A DNA stretch of 64,000 nt from Acanthacorydalis orientalis (Eukaryota; Arthropoda; Insecta; Megaloptera; Corydalidae), in the NCBI GenBank assembly GCA_034766995.1, contig CM068322.1:33331439-33395438 (forward strand). The letters are read 5' to 3'. Of this stretch, positions 11,501 through 22,888 are shown piece by piece. Within the stretch, counting starts at the first letter, position 1. Every line of letters begins with the position of its first letter. The position numbers and the translations under genes were made by a program. The notes under the pieces are model-generated. The model saw nothing but the letters and a program-made list of their open reading frames with translations, was not told the DNA's origin and did not search any database.

Positions 11501-11846
11501 TACTGTAAATCTGCTCAAAACTCGAAAAAAAAATATTTCGAAAAATAAGTTGCCGATATGATGAAAAAAATCTTTTATTTATTTTTTTTTAATTTTCCAG
11601 AACTCTTTGAAATATTCTCTTATTTTCCTACTGAAAAAACCGCTCAGAACTCTTTTTGTTGAAAAAATAGGGTGCCGCGTGAAGTTAGCAGCCCGAATTT
11701 TTTTTCGATTTTTTTCGTATTAAACCCCAGAACTCTTTTAAATTCCAATCAGAAATTCTAGAACTATACTAAATTTACTCAGAACTCAAAAACAAAAATA
11801 TTTTTTCGAAAAAAAGGGTGCCAAATTCGCACCAGTAAAGCCTTGG
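11501..11846 (-). repeat. Right inverted arm with partial tip duplication
   Basis: 11591-11846 is the inverse of the left arm. A second, more diverged copy of the subterminal part (CTCGAAAAAAAAATATTTCG ... TTGCC) lies at 11501-11553, as if the tip region were duplicated internally by about 265 bp. Confidence 0.75.
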
Positions 11847-12406
11847 AAGCCGGTTTGTTATATGCAGGTTTGGCGGTGTTTGTACAGGTTTGCGTCACCG
11901 ATAATTAGCCGCGTTTTCTTAATTGCTAATGGTTGTATTGTTAATTGAAGTTTTAACTGTCTTTAAATGTTTGTTTTGCCCAGGAAAAGAAGTAAAATTA
12001 TTTCAGTACATTGTTATATATATATATATATACAGATCCTACCAAAGGGGAGTCAAGAGGGGCATCTTCCCCGTATCATACAATTTTAGGGGTCTTAATT
12101 TCTAACTCGATATGTTAGAAAAAAATACATCATTTGTTTGCAGTGCATATAACAGTTTTATAACATATAACAAATAAACAAATTGTGTTATTAAAATTGT
12201 AGTAATTGTTGTACTTCACTTTTTTCTCCTATTTGTATTTTTTTCTTTGAGGTTTTATGGAATTTCAATGAAATGGATCTGGAAAATATGATTTCAAAAG
12301 CGAAATTATTGAAAAGGAGATATGAAAATCAAATAAGTAAGGAAATTTGAGAATAATTAATACCGCTTAAGATTATTTACAAACACAATTTTAAACTGTA
12401 CACGAA

Positions 12407-12446
12407 ACCGGTAGAGATTTATATAAGGAAATACATCTCTACCGGT
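12407..12446. repeat. Short perfect inverted repeat (hairpin)
   Basis: ACCGGTAGAGAT at 12407-12418 is perfectly complemented by ATCTCTACCGGT at 12435-12446, separated by a 16-base loop. No run of T follows that would make it a terminator; meaning unknown. Confidence 0.7.
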
Positions 12447-12509
12447 AAATATTACAAAAGAAAAAAAAATAATGTTTTAAACCGTTTCGGCCTTTTTGAG
12501 TCACCTGTA

Positions 12510-12514
<5 letters not shown>

Positions 12515-12554
<40 letters not shown>

Positions 12555-12590
12555 AGAGAGAAAAGAGAGAGAAAGAAAGACTAACTAAAC
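12515..12590. repeat. Compound (TA)n(GA)n microsatellite
   Basis: About 37 bp TA followed by an imperfect GA/GAAA run. Confidence 0.9.
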
Positions 12591-13510
12591 TTGTTCTTAT
12601 TTCTTTAAAAAAAACATACAATAATAAAAACATTAGATTACAACATTTTTCCGAATTTAAAAAATAGATTCCTCACGAACATTTTCCAGCTGTTGTAATA
12701 ATAAAAATACTATTATCAGAACATGCTCGATACAAGTCGTTAAAATATAAGAAGGGAACTTTGTCTCTGACAGTAAAAGAATCCTTTCAAGATATAGAGA
12801 TCACATTGATGCACAAAATATTGCAGTGGAGAACTTTTATAACCCATTTCTCATACTTTTATTTCCCAAGAAATATTCATATTTGAAGATATAATATTCT
12901 ATTATTATATACAAATACTCTCATACGACCGTATATGTATATATATATATATATATATTTATGTATGTATGCATAAGTAGTTCATCATATTTATTCATCG
13001 ACTCGACTATTTTCCTTTCTAGGAATACCGTAACCATATATGACTTTAAATTACAACATTAACCTAGAACGGACTTAAAGTTATTCGTATTTTCATCTAA
13101 CATCGTCCGTTATTATCCTAATCACCGACAAATAAAGAAAACACATACAATGAACACAAAAGACTACTCTCGTCGTCGTATGTGTCTGCGTTCACAATGT
13201 GGAGTCGTAAAGAAATAATATCGTTTGATTGCTGCAGATTTTATCTCTCATCGTGCTTATAAGAGGTGTACTCGAAATGTTTTCACATTGGTAACACTAT
13301 CGGACGTTCTAGATTATGATAAGATTTATATTATATTCTGCTAGTAGTGAGTGAACGATTTTTTATTAAAAAAAATACTTAATTCTCACATAATTATTTT
13401 CAAACACAGACAATTAAACATAGAAAACTAATAAAAATGAAATTTTTCTCTTATCGATTTTCTTTGTGACCAAAAATGATTTCAATAGCAGTACCAACGA
13501 TGAGATGTAA

Positions 13511-13690
13511 AAAGATTTTTCTGTACAATAACGCTCTGAACATGAAGGCATCGTCATCGAATCCGCATAAGAAATACTCAATTACTGAACATTTTTAATC
13601 AGAAAAATTGTAAGGTGAACGAAAAACTCATTTATGAAATTAAATATCAGAATACCAGAACTTTGTGATTTCTTTGAATAAAAATGATTT
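13511..13690 (+). repeat. Repeat X, forward copy
   Basis: Contains the ordered X signatures: AGATTTTTCTGTAC, a GATG/GCATCG block, TTGAACATTTTTGATC-like text (here TGAACATTTTTAATC) and a GTGAA..AAA..TCATTT..GAAA block. Non-coding dispersed repeat; other copies are listed separately. Confidence 0.5.
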
Positions 13691-14659
13691 TTCATCCCAT
13701 GAACCACCAAATATGTGTTTGACTATGAATAATCATCAACAATTTTTGATTGTTATTCAAACACATTTCAAAATTCTCAGAGTGCCAATTTACAGAAAAA
13801 CATAAAAATACATAGTTATCTGTACCTTGGCACTCTGAAAATGATTATATCAAAATGTATTGTACAATATTTGTTAATATTATATTTTTTACTATTTAGT
13901 GAATACTCTAAGAATTATAATAATGTATAATTAAGAATTTATGATTAAATCAAAGTGTACCAAACTTTATACAAACAGAAAATCGACACTCCATAGCCCT
14001 GATTTCAACTAGCTGGACTGTAAACTTCAGTCTAATTTATTAATCATCTAAAATATGCTCAAAAATTGTGCTTCTAAGGTAATTTAAAATAGATTAAAAA
14101 ACTATGAAGTTAGAAGTTCTTAGAAAGATTAAAACAATTATTTTTTACAAATCATTGTTTATTCTTAAATAAATTTTGATCACTTTTCTCAGCGATTGGG
14201 TATAGAAAAATCAAATAAATAATCGTTAATTGAACAGTTTTAATCAAAAATATTTGTGGTTCGTAGGTTGAGAGAAAAAATCATGTTTAAAGAAGATGAA
14301 TTTTAAGAAACATATTAATAAAAATCAAATTATATAAATTTCAATTGGAAAAAAAAAAACAAACATATTCCCAGGTGTATATTCTCAACTATGAATAGGA
14401 GAAAAATGCAATTTTTGATTCTTTCTTGTACCATTCTGATATTATTTCTAAATCAAGAAAGGACATTCAAATAAAAATAAATTGTTGCCACATAATCCAG
14501 GTACTGTGCATAAATTTACTTTCATAAATGATTTTTTCACTCATCTCACAAACGATTAGGTTAGTACGAAAACGACTGAAGTTTTTGTTTTCTGAATTCT
14601 GACCTTAATTTTTTTCATTGAAAGAGTAATTTCGTCGTGTTCATGTTAATATCATTTTA

Positions 14660-15081
14660 AAGTCGATTTTTGGTCTGTATTTCAGTAACATCGACTTTGG
14701 TTTTATGATCAATTTGGTTTCAAATTGGGCTATTTAATTAAAGATAGACAAGAAGCAAATAAGAGAAAAATTTTTATGCAAGTTCAAATCTGATGGTAAA
14801 TCGACAGAAACTACTCATAAACTAAACGATGCTTTTTGTATAGGTAATGTTAAGAAACGTGCGGTACAATGGTGGTTTGAAAATTTTCGTGCTGGGTACG
14901 AGAGCTTTGTAGAAAAAGAAGAATCAGAACCACGCACAACAATTCGAGATCTTGCACAAAATTTAAGCGTTAGTCATCTAACTGTTCTGGACCGCTTAAA
15001 ACAGCTAAGCAAATCAAAAAAGAGAAAAAACATATATGAAGTTGGAGATCATCAACCGCAATTATTTTCTATCAACCTGAT
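14660..15081 (+). mobile_element. Internally deleted mariner family dMar-2, copy 1
   Basis: The plus strand encodes most of a mariner N-terminal DNA-binding region: KKRAVQWWFENFRAGYESF (first HTH end) and TTIRDLAQNLSVSHLTVLDR (second HTH), running into LKQLSKSKK. The frame then jumps to a short terminal sequence ending CTATCAACCTGATA, the 3' terminal repeat. Everything from the linker through the three catalytic Asp residues is absent. A large part of the linker between the HTHs (usually SGRP) is also missing. The same end sequence and fusion point occur at 18739 and 33777. A DNA-binding-only product could have been made once; it is now unlikely because no start codon is well placed. Confidence 0.8.
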
Positions 15082-15782
15082 ACAAATCAAAAATATTTAA
15101 TAACTGACTTCTGATATTTTTTTAAATAATACTTATTCACTTTTTAATTGCAATTCAGTCATTCTCAGAGCTTTCAAGTATTATACAAATAAATTTAGTC
15201 CGATATTTCACAGAGTCGAAAAGAAAACCTTGTTAACTATTTATCCTTCGAAAATATCGTTATTTTCATAAAGCAATTCGATGTTTTTCTCAAACACTAG
15301 TGATGTTTGTCGTCGACGCGTCCTTAAATCGATACTTTTCGAATACTCCCCATGCACATAACCCAAACATCGCAGCACTAAAATATACGTCGTGCAAAAC
15401 CCCTCCACATGTCTCATTTTATTACATAAAATTATATATTTGATTCCAAGTCGAATGTAATCCTTAGAACAAGGTTAATCGTCGAATTTATGCCACGCAC
15501 ATCGAATAATGATCGGAAAATGCTGAAGGTAATATCTGGGCCTGTATTATCAAACGTTATCGCGCCAATGTATAAGATTTTATTACAACGTTTTAATATC
15601 ACCTCTGGTACTATCTACACTTAAAAGGTAGCGTTACAGAAATTTCATGTTTAATTCGAAGATAATGTAACCAAGACGTATGAGTTATCGTCGACTCAAA
15701 GTCATTACCGTGTAAGATTTTATTACGAACTGATACTGGAATTTGCGAATCGGCAGACGGTTTTATTCGGTTCGTTTTCGTT
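15082..15782. other. AT-rich spacer
   Basis: No recognised gene. Open frames overlapping 15611-15910 on the minus strand lie partly inside the adjacent piggyBac relic. Confidence 0.4.
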
Positions 15783-16289
15783 TTAACACATTGTCGACCG
15801 CTAATTTTCTGTGAGACCGGCGATTTTAGACATTTATTTACAATTATTTTTGAAGGTGTGTAATAAAACTGCGATGATTTTTTGACATTAATATATATTT
15901 GAATGAACATTCTTTTATTCGGACATAAGTAACTCTAAAAAATTTTTTTGTGTATGATATTTAGTAAAACAGTCGCCTTTGTGCAATGGTACGTTACAAA
16001 AATTACAAAAGTAGCGGGTTTCGCTTCTCTTACTGTGTGATTTTTTCAAACACGGTATACTCTTGTGGGAAATTTTTTCCTTGATATCACTTTTATATTC
16101 TAAAGGAAGTGACGGTGTTTTATGCATTTACCGCATTTATGTATTTACCGGTCCCTCCGAAGTCAAAAACGAAACTGAAATATCCCCAGTAACAGGATTG
16201 ATAATGTTCGAAAGCAAAAAAATACTGTTATCTGGAAAACGATTAAGAAATCATGCACATCGCCTCGTTCCCAGTCGCCAATGTGTTAA
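15783..16289 (-). mobile_element. Internally deleted piggyBac-like element with complete ends
   Basis: TTAA at 15783-15786 and at 16286-16289 flank the element, as expected of piggyBac target duplication. Tips read inward CACATTGTCGACCG (left) and CACATTGGCGACTGG (right), a good terminal inverted repeat. On the minus strand the 5' end leads directly into the last part of the transposase, so the catalytic RNase-H-like core is deleted. At 507 bp it is a MITE-like derivative. The copy at 29990-30244 shares its 5' end and fusion point. Confidence 0.85.
15915..16127 (-). CDS. Mini-ORF: piggyBac C-terminal Cys/His-rich domain
   Basis: An uninterrupted 70-codon frame within the deleted piggyBac. 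It starts with ATG and reads through a basic segment to ETRYFCNFCNVPLHKGDCF and then KYHT. This matches the C-terminal Cys/His-rich (RING/PHD-like) domain that in piggyBac transposases binds the transposon ends. The first Cys pair is only half kept (PCLKK). No catalytic residues are encoded. It may be a mere relic, or, if expressed, a DNA-binding fragment that could compete with transposase at the ends (inference). Expression is not evident from sequence. Confidence 0.6.
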   Translation of the reverse strand: MHKTPSLPLEYKSDIKEKISHKSIPCLKKSHSKRSETRYFCNFCNVPLHKGDCFTKYHTQKNFLELLMSE

Positions 16290-16522
16290 GAAGAGAGAGT
16301 TCAGTTTTACAAATCAATTTTATTTTCATTCTATCAAAAGTTTTCGATATCATTGACCAATTTCGATTGTTGCTCATGAGTATTTCGATAAGGATCTAAT
16401 TATCCTCCAAGTATAAAAAAAAGATTTTTCTGTACTTTGAAAATATTTTCCGTTACTTACACTTTGATAACATGATTGTACGATACGAGATACTTTTTAT
16501 TATCATTTATAAATAACTATCT
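16290..16522. other. Spacer with degraded repeat X piece
   Basis: Contains a reverse X-like stretch at about 16370-16440, including the forward phrase AGATTTTTCTGTACTTT. No gene recognised. Confidence 0.35.
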
Positions 16523-16717
16523 ATGGATCTCACGGACGACCTAGAGGATTTTATAGGAGAGCTGGGCCGTAAAGTAAATAATAACATGGTAGAACTGAAG
16601 AGAAGGGCGAAGGATCGACGTGGATGGAAGACCTTCACCAATGCCCCCATTTTCGACGCTCTGAACGCAACTGGGGAAGATAAAGAAAAAGAAAAACAGA
16701 AGAAGATAAATAATTAA
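16523..16717 (+). pseudogene. Possible non-LTR retrotransposon C-terminal scrap
   Basis: A 64-codon open frame with LKRRAKDRRGWKTFTNAPI followed by a Lys/Glu-rich end. The AKDR..W pattern resembles the extreme C-terminus of many insect non-LTR retrotransposon ORF2 proteins, and the composition differs from the surrounding AT-rich DNA. No reverse-transcriptase motif precedes it. It could also be an unrelated chance frame or an exon; low certainty. Confidence 0.3.
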
Positions 16718-16737
16718 AAGTTAAAATTGTGAAATCA

Positions 16738-17163
16738 GATACAGGATGTTTGATTGACCTTCGACCGATTTCGTATTTCCACCATTTTTATTTGTTGTGC
16801 AGCCGTCAGTTGTAATTTAACAGCAGTGTAGTTCTGATGCAACGAAATCCTTTTGAACATATTTCACAATAAATTTGAAGCATCGAAGGTCCAGAAGAAC
16901 AGTAAGCACACGAGAAAACATTGACCGTGTTAGATGGTTGGTTATAGGGGTTTTAGGGTGCTTCAACAGGAATGTTATTGACATTTTTAACAAAGAATCG
17001 TTGCTTGTAAGAAAGTCCGCTGGTCACTCACATGATATTGTTTTTACTTTATAAATAGCACGCGCCCGAATATTTTTTACAACGAATAAACATGAAATAT
17101 CAGCGCAAATTCACTGTTTCATTTCAAATTGAAAAAGGGCGTCTTTGTTGGAAAACCGTGTAT
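16738..17163 (+). mobile_element. Relic of a Tc1/mariner-superfamily element (DUF4817 type)
   Basis: Near 16883-16930 the plus strand reads RRSRRTVSTRENIDRVR, matching the conserved GRPRTV-S/T-PENIDRVR linker that follows the N-terminal HTH in DUF4817-associated transposases. Frames upstream and downstream are broken. The right edge, TTGTTGGAAAACCGTGTATA, matches the first bases of the window; the left edge ATACAGGATG is only loosely its inverse. Both boundaries are tentative. Confidence 0.45.
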
Positions 17164-18738
17164 ATTTAACACATCTGATGAACAAGAATTGTGGTTTTGT
17201 AAGGCGGATGAAAGTGAATTTCATCACGATAAAACTGTAACTACATTGTGTTAATATTTTTTTATTGAAGGCCCGATTATCTGCGGGATATGTATTTAAA
17301 GATTATGTATTATTCCAGTTACAGTTTGGTACTGTAACTTTATTCAGTTTCAAGAATAAATTGCGGAGAATGAGAGTTTATATTAAAAAGGACAAACGTT
17401 CTCATCGTTTATTTAGGTCGCCTTATTCGGATTCCGATGACAATGCTATCATTTCTACAACATAGATATTGAAAATCTTAGAATAAAATCAGATTGGTTC
17501 TCATATTCTCTGAAAAATATAAAATGGCGATCGAAATGCACTCGAGCCGACCAAATTGTCGAAAATGTTTTTTTCTCTTAAAAACAATATTGTAGGCTGC
17601 GCAGAAAAATGATACATTTGAGAAAATAACATTATATTATACAGTTTAGAGTATATTTTTTATTATATTCCTTTCATATCCTATGAATAAGTACAGTACA
17701 TTCTCTCGTTTTCATAATTAGACTTGTAAATGATTATAAAATTACTTCTGAACGTTACCAAATGACAATAAAGAAATTTTAAATTTCAGCACGAATCCTG
17801 TGTGTTATTTCGAATTGAAAAAGTGCATACTTTTTCGAAAACACTAGACCTAACAAGAATATGTAAACAGAATTATTTAAAAATAAAAATCCATTTAATT
17901 ATTGCGTTTCGAAAGTGTCTCGTTCTCCTGGCGTGCCTTGTATACTAAGAGTCTCCTTATTTCTTAAATGCATCTTCACTTTTTCACACGGTCTCGTGAA
18001 TAAGTGTGTACGTTAAGTATTCTAAAAACCATAAACAATCGACTGTTCGGTAAAATTTCCACAGTGAACAGTTAAATGTCGTTTGACGTCCGTGTCTAAT
18101 CGTCAATGGTTCAAAGTAAAACGCTGCTTAATTTAACTTGCGTTCGGAAAATTTGCATTTCGTAACAGGTTAATGTGTAAATATGTGTGTGTGTGTGTAC
18201 GTGTACGTGAAAACGTGAACACAGCAACGTTTTTGTGTGCGTTTGTGTGTTTGCGCGTGGGTGTGCCTCTCTCTATGTGCAGCACTCGTACGTGCGTGCC
18301 TCTATCTGTTGTTTAAAGGTAATTAAATTCATGCGGTTTATTTAGGTGGCCTGTCAAGAGAGCATCACACAAAATTTGCCGGTCGTTTGAAGCAGATGCT
18401 TAGATAATTCAACAGTAATAGTTTTCATATCGAATGAATAATTAATTGATACTGGACTGTTTGTGTAGTGTACACAAAGGATTTTACGGAGACCGCATGA
18501 CGATTTAACACTTTGGAGCAGGGAAAGGTCGCTAACGTTTTTTAACAAGTATTTTTCGATTAATTGGACAACAGTAATGTTGTTTCTGCAAAGTTTCAAT
18601 CATAATCGATTTTTCCTGCTTCCAATGACATGTACCCAGTGAAGAGATTTATGTTTCTCCGAATATTATCAACGATTTTCCACGACAAATCATATAGATG
18701 TGAAATTTCTAATTTGAATTAACATATTTTTTATATTA
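17164..18738. other. AT-rich sequence, GT-rich tract, no recognised gene
   Basis: A 66-codon open frame at 17265-17465 (plus), with a Ser-Asp-Ser-Asp-Asp acidic cluster near its end, is not recognised. A GT-rich low-complexity tract spans 18183-18290. TTAACACTTTGG at about 18506 looks like a piggyBac tip but has no partner. Confidence 0.45.
18183..18290. repeat. GT-rich low-complexity tract
   Basis: Repeated GTGTGTGT runs interrupted by ACGTG-type variants. Confidence 0.8.
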
Positions 18739-18982
18739 TAAAATTTCGTGCTGGAAACGAGAGCCTCGAAGATGAAGAATATCGAGGGCGTCCTTCTCCA
18801 AGTCATAACGACCAACTAAATGCATTCGTTGATTCAGAACCAGGCACAACAATTCGAAAGCTTACAGAAAAGTTATGTGTCAGTCATACCCCAGTTCTGG
18901 GCCACTTAAAACAGCAAAGAAATCAAAAGAGAGAAAAATGTATATGAATTTAAAGGCAATTATTTTTCTATCAACCTAATAC
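18739..18982 (+). mobile_element. Deleted mariner family dMar-2, copy 2 (5' truncated)
   Basis: Begins inside the first HTH (FRAGNESLEDEEYRGRPSPS), keeping the GRP linker that copy 1 lost. It continues with TTIRKLTEKLCVSHTPVLGH and then goes straight into the 3' terminal sequence ending CTATCAACCTAATA. The junction text (AAATCAAAAGAGAGAAAAA then TGTATATGAA) is nearly the same as in copy 1, so the two share one ancestral internal deletion. Confidence 0.8.
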
Positions 18983-20165
18983 AATCCAATAGATTTCAGT
19001 TTTATTATAAAAGTGTGCGCTTTATCCCGAGATTAGTTCGATATAACGATTGTGTTTTTTCAAAAAGAATCCATTTCTGAAAGAACACTTTATATTAACT
19101 GTTTTTAATCGATTTCATAATATTTATAATTATTATTAATTCCTTATTTTTACAATTATTTATAGTAATAAGAAAATATTTCACACCGCACAATCGTTTT
19201 TTGTGAGTGCTAGAACGTACCGAAAGATTTAAAAATGAAAATAATCAAAGTAAAGAAGAACAAATAGAAACAACGTATATAAAGCAACGTGTGTACAAAC
19301 ACGTTCGAGTATTTAAACTTGAACATTCTCAAATGGTCAAGTGTTTAAACTTGACCGTTCAAGAATATTTTATTCATCGGAACACTAGAAAAATACACGC
19401 AATTAAATAAAAAAAATATATCAGGATTTTCTTAAAACGTTGTATTAATAGAAGTGTTATAAAATTTTAATACAAATTATCTTCATTTCTAAATCTTATA
19501 AATTTTAAATTCTATTCATTTCCCTTTGTAATTGATAAATACGATAGTATATTCTGTCTTATACTTTATATATATATATATATATATAAATGCTGAATTC
19601 AAATGTACGCACATATAATCGTTAAAGCTACTTTCAAGTTCGATTCACGTTGAAACCGGAATTCCACAAAACCACCATTCAAATCCTACTCTAAAAGGTC
19701 TGTTCCCTTATGGATTCGTGGTTGACTTTCGTGTGTACATCTTATGTTTACTGAATTTAATCTGACTTAATGCGAAGTCAATCTGTCGATTCGCATAGAT
19801 AAAATTTCGGTTCGGTCGTTCATAATTTGCATATTCACAGAACACAATTTATACGAAATATCGATAGAATAGAAGAGACAGTAATGAAATAAACGTACAC
19901 GAAGAATATGCAGTTACAGAATTATTATGGTAGTTGAAGACAAATAATTGAGATACAATAAATGTGTGATCGTTCTAAAAATGAAACAAGATATCAATAA
20001 CATGAATAATCGAGTATGATCAGTATTTTTTTTATTTTTCATTATGAGTGAGGAATTCATTGGCGAAAGTGAATTTAGACATAGTACTAGAATTATATTG
20101 AAACGTATGCTGTTTTCACGAATGAATTTTTCATTCATTCAGTAAACCTCTCTATCGGAAGATCT
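18983..20165. other. AT-rich sequence, one forward repeat X piece
   Basis: A small (TA)n at 19566-19588 and an X-like segment at 20005-20100 (GAGTGAGGAATTCATT..GAAAGTGAATTTAG). A short open frame at 19207-19410 is not recognised. Confidence 0.4.
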
Positions 20166-20812
20166 TTACACTTTTTGTAAGGAGACCAGAGCAAGGAAAT
20201 GATTTTTATTAATTTACTGAAAAAATAAATGATATTAACCTACAAATTCAAACTATTAATAGACTTCAACCCTTTCAATACGACTTTTATTTTGATGAAT
20301 TTCGGTAAACGGTAATAACGGGATAGTTGAAATTAGACAAAATTATTGTCCAAGAATCTTTCGACATCTCGCATAAAATACATACGCTGGGAAGTTTTGC
20401 CTCGTCAGTATTTTATAGTGGGCTCAATATGTAGAGTACTTCGCCGACAGGAATTTTTGAAAATCGTTGAGACATATGTATCCCGTTAGAAATGAAATGG
20501 TTTATAACAGCAAGTGATATATTTGATTTTTTATCTACATCGGTTGATTTATGAGATAAGAAATATTTCATTTATTAGAGTGAATTAGTCACACCGAGTT
20601 TATTCACTTGAGAACACCAAGAGATTGAATAATCTTTTTCTGTGCCTTATAGGAAGATTTTTCTGTAAGATGACGGTATGGGCATCGAAATATATATAAA
20701 AATGAATTGAAAATGGTTAATAACGATTTACTGGACTGTTTTGATCAGAAAAAATATGATTTGTGAGGTACAAATAATTCAGTTGTGAAAGTGAAAACTA
20801 TATTTGTTCATT

Positions 20813-20818
<6 letters not shown>

Positions 20819-20871
<53 letters not shown>
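20819..20871. repeat. (TA)n microsatellite
   Basis: About 53 bp of TA within tandem unit 1. Confidence 0.95.
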
Positions 20872-20875
<4 letters not shown>

Positions 20876-21348
20876 TAGTAGAAACAGAAAAATCAAATAA
20901 TCAAAAAGTAACAAAATTCAATTTTAGACAGATTTGTACACTTTTTGTTAGAAAATCGGGGAATGGAAATGATTTTATTAATTTACAGGAAAAATGATAT
21001 GAACTTACAAATTCAGGTTATCAATAGACTAATAACAGCAAGTGCTATATTTGATTTTAAATCTACATCAGTTGATGTATGAGATAAAAATTAATTCATT
21101 TATAAGAGTGCATTTACTAGCAATGAATTTATTCACTTGAGAACACCAAGAGATTGAAGAATCTCTTTATGTGCCTTATAAGAAGATTTTTCTGTAAGAT
21201 GACGGTATGGGCATCGAAATACATATAAAAATGAATTAAAAATGGTTAATAACGATTTACTGGAGTGTTTTGATCAGAAAAAATATGATTTGTGAGGTAG
21301 AAATAATTCATTTGTGAAAGTCAAAATTATATTTGTTCATTTATATTG

Positions 21349-21369
21349 TATATATATATATACACACAC

Positions 21370-21439
<70 letters not shown>
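21349..21439. repeat. Compound (TA)n/(CA)n microsatellite
   Basis: About 90 bp of TA interrupted by short ACACACACA and GTA breaks, at the equivalent place in tandem unit 2. Confidence 0.95.
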
Positions 21440-21444
<5 letters not shown>

Positions 21445-21705
21445 GTGGAAACACATCTTTAACTTTTATCAAATAATCAAAAAGTAACAAAATTCAATTT
21501 TAAGATAAATTTTTACACTTTTTGTAAGAAAACCATGGCATGAAAATGATTTGATTAATTTACAGGGAAAATTATATGAACTTATAAATTCAGGCTATCA
21601 ATAGACTTCGATAACATCAAGATATATATTTGATTCTATATCTAAATCAGTTGCTTTATGAGTCGAAAAAAATATTCACTTTTTACATTATATTTGGTCA
21701 CAGCG

Positions 21706-22312
21706 TTAACCCTTTGATCATTTTAAGGACAAGTATCTAGCAACTCGGGACAATTTCAAGTAAACATATTGATTTATACTTCGGGTAGGAATAAGTAGTT
21801 TTATTGCATTGCATAAAATTGAATACATAAAGTGAGAGTCGATTTTTACAATTTTTTAGTGTGTGATACTTGATAAAAACAATCTCCGATGTGTATCCTA
21901 GATTTGTTAGGACAAGTATCACAATATATGTTTATTTCACGTCTCCCATTCGGAAATTTTCTCTTTGAGTACACTACACAATCTTTTTTTAATTCGTGAA
22001 GATATTAAATGAAGCTGGCTGTACAGCTTTGTATCTAAAGTCGAGACCTGGGGTGGAATTGAAGCTCCGTGCCGAAAATCTCCAACTGAAAATTTCACAA
22101 ACTTCGAATGGATCATTGCGTTTTAATTATTGCTCATGCAGACTGTTTTACATAATATGTACGAATTTATAACACATGTTTCCTGATCCCAAAAAACGGT
22201 TTTCCTCGGCACTTTAGTGACTTTCTTAAAAAGCAGTAAGAGATCTTTATTGTAAATTGAAAGTCACATTTACAATGCAGTCAATAGAGAGACAGTCGAG
22301 TGTAAAGGGTCA
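21706..22312 (-). mobile_element. piggyBac-like relic, C-terminal end
   Basis: TTAA at 21706-21709 is followed by CCCTTTGATCATTTT, a piggyBac-style tip. On the minus strand (about 22005 to 21850) a frame reads CVVYSKRKFPNGRREINIYC, then DTCPNK and HIGDCFYQVSHT. This is the C-terminal Cys/His-rich domain, with Tyr in place of the second Cys. The upstream catalytic region is absent. The far end may be at about 22297-22312, where the minus strand reads TTGACCCTTTACACTCG (a mutated TTAA plus CCCTTT); that boundary is uncertain. Confidence 0.65.
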
Positions 22313-22826
22313 AAACTGTATGACGACAACAAAAATTTCATTATTCAAGCACAATGAAATCTAACAAAAGATCTACTATTTTCAAAACTGGCTCTTTAGA
22401 AAAAATATCTCAAACTTTTAATCGAATTCACATTTCCTACACGCTTATATACAGATTAATAAAAGAATGAGCACAAAATATAATAAATAAAAAAGTATAT
22501 ATAACCTACATATTTACATACCTCTCTCTTATTTGTGATTACCTCTCTCTTATTTATCAAAAAAGAACTGTTCAAATAGACAGCTAACAATTCACATAAT
22601 TAAAATCGACTCGATGGACAAACAAATGAAACAACTCGTTTCATTTTCCAGTAAAAACTACTAAAATGTTCACAAAAATAAAAACAGAGGAATATAAAGT
22701 TAAAAGCTCTGTTTTTTTTACAAAAATAAAACAACATTACGTGGATTAAACGACAACGATGTTCGGCGAAATTAGAGAATTGTACGGAAAGTAAATAAAT
22801 CAAATCTGTTTTATTATAATCCTATA

Positions 22827-22888
<62 letters not shown>

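Larger units (their letters stand above)
6892..11846. mobile_element. Candidate ~5-kb element bounded by long inverted repeats
   Basis: The left end (6892-7280) and right end (11591-11846) are inverted copies of each other at roughly 80-85 percent identity by eye over about 230 bp. They share GTGCGAA..TTGGCACCC near the tips, then GAGTCTGAGTAAATTTAGTA and GAGTTCTGGGGT, then TAACTTCACG and GAGTTCTGAGCGGTTTTTTC. Tips read CAGGGCCTTGACTAGTGCG on the left and CCAAGGCTTTACTGGTGCG inward on the right. No clear target-site duplication. The interior is far more GC- and CpG-rich than the rest of the window (7380-9060 and 10190-11460), split by an A-biased AT-rich block. No transposase recognised. It could be a large non-autonomous terminal-inverted-repeat element, or two independent insertions of one smaller element in opposite orientation. 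Confidence 0.5.
11847..14659. other. AT-rich sequence with microsatellites, a hairpin and one repeat X copy
   Basis: No coding similarity recognised. Contains a (TA)n tract at 12015-12032, a compound microsatellite at 12515-12590, a (TA)n at 12936-12958, a 12-bp-arm hairpin at 12407-12446 and repeat X at 13511-13690. A weaker X-like reverse piece occurs at about 14510-14565. Confidence 0.5.
20166..21680 (+). repeat. Tandem repeat of ~0.53-0.77-kb units containing repeat X and (TA)n
   Basis: Three partial to complete units. The marker ACACTTTTTGTAAG/TTAG occurs at about 20168, 20939 and 21511. CTGTAAGATGACGGTATGGG occurs at about 20663 and 21195. AATAGACTT/TAAT phrases follow the first marker in each unit. 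Each of the first two units ends in a (TA)n tract. Units 1 and 2 are more than 90 percent alike by eye over the X-bearing part. Confidence 0.8.

Noticed and set aside
12407..12446. Transcription terminator hairpin
   Set aside because: No U-run and no gene upstream; intrinsic terminators of this type are not expected in nuclear DNA.
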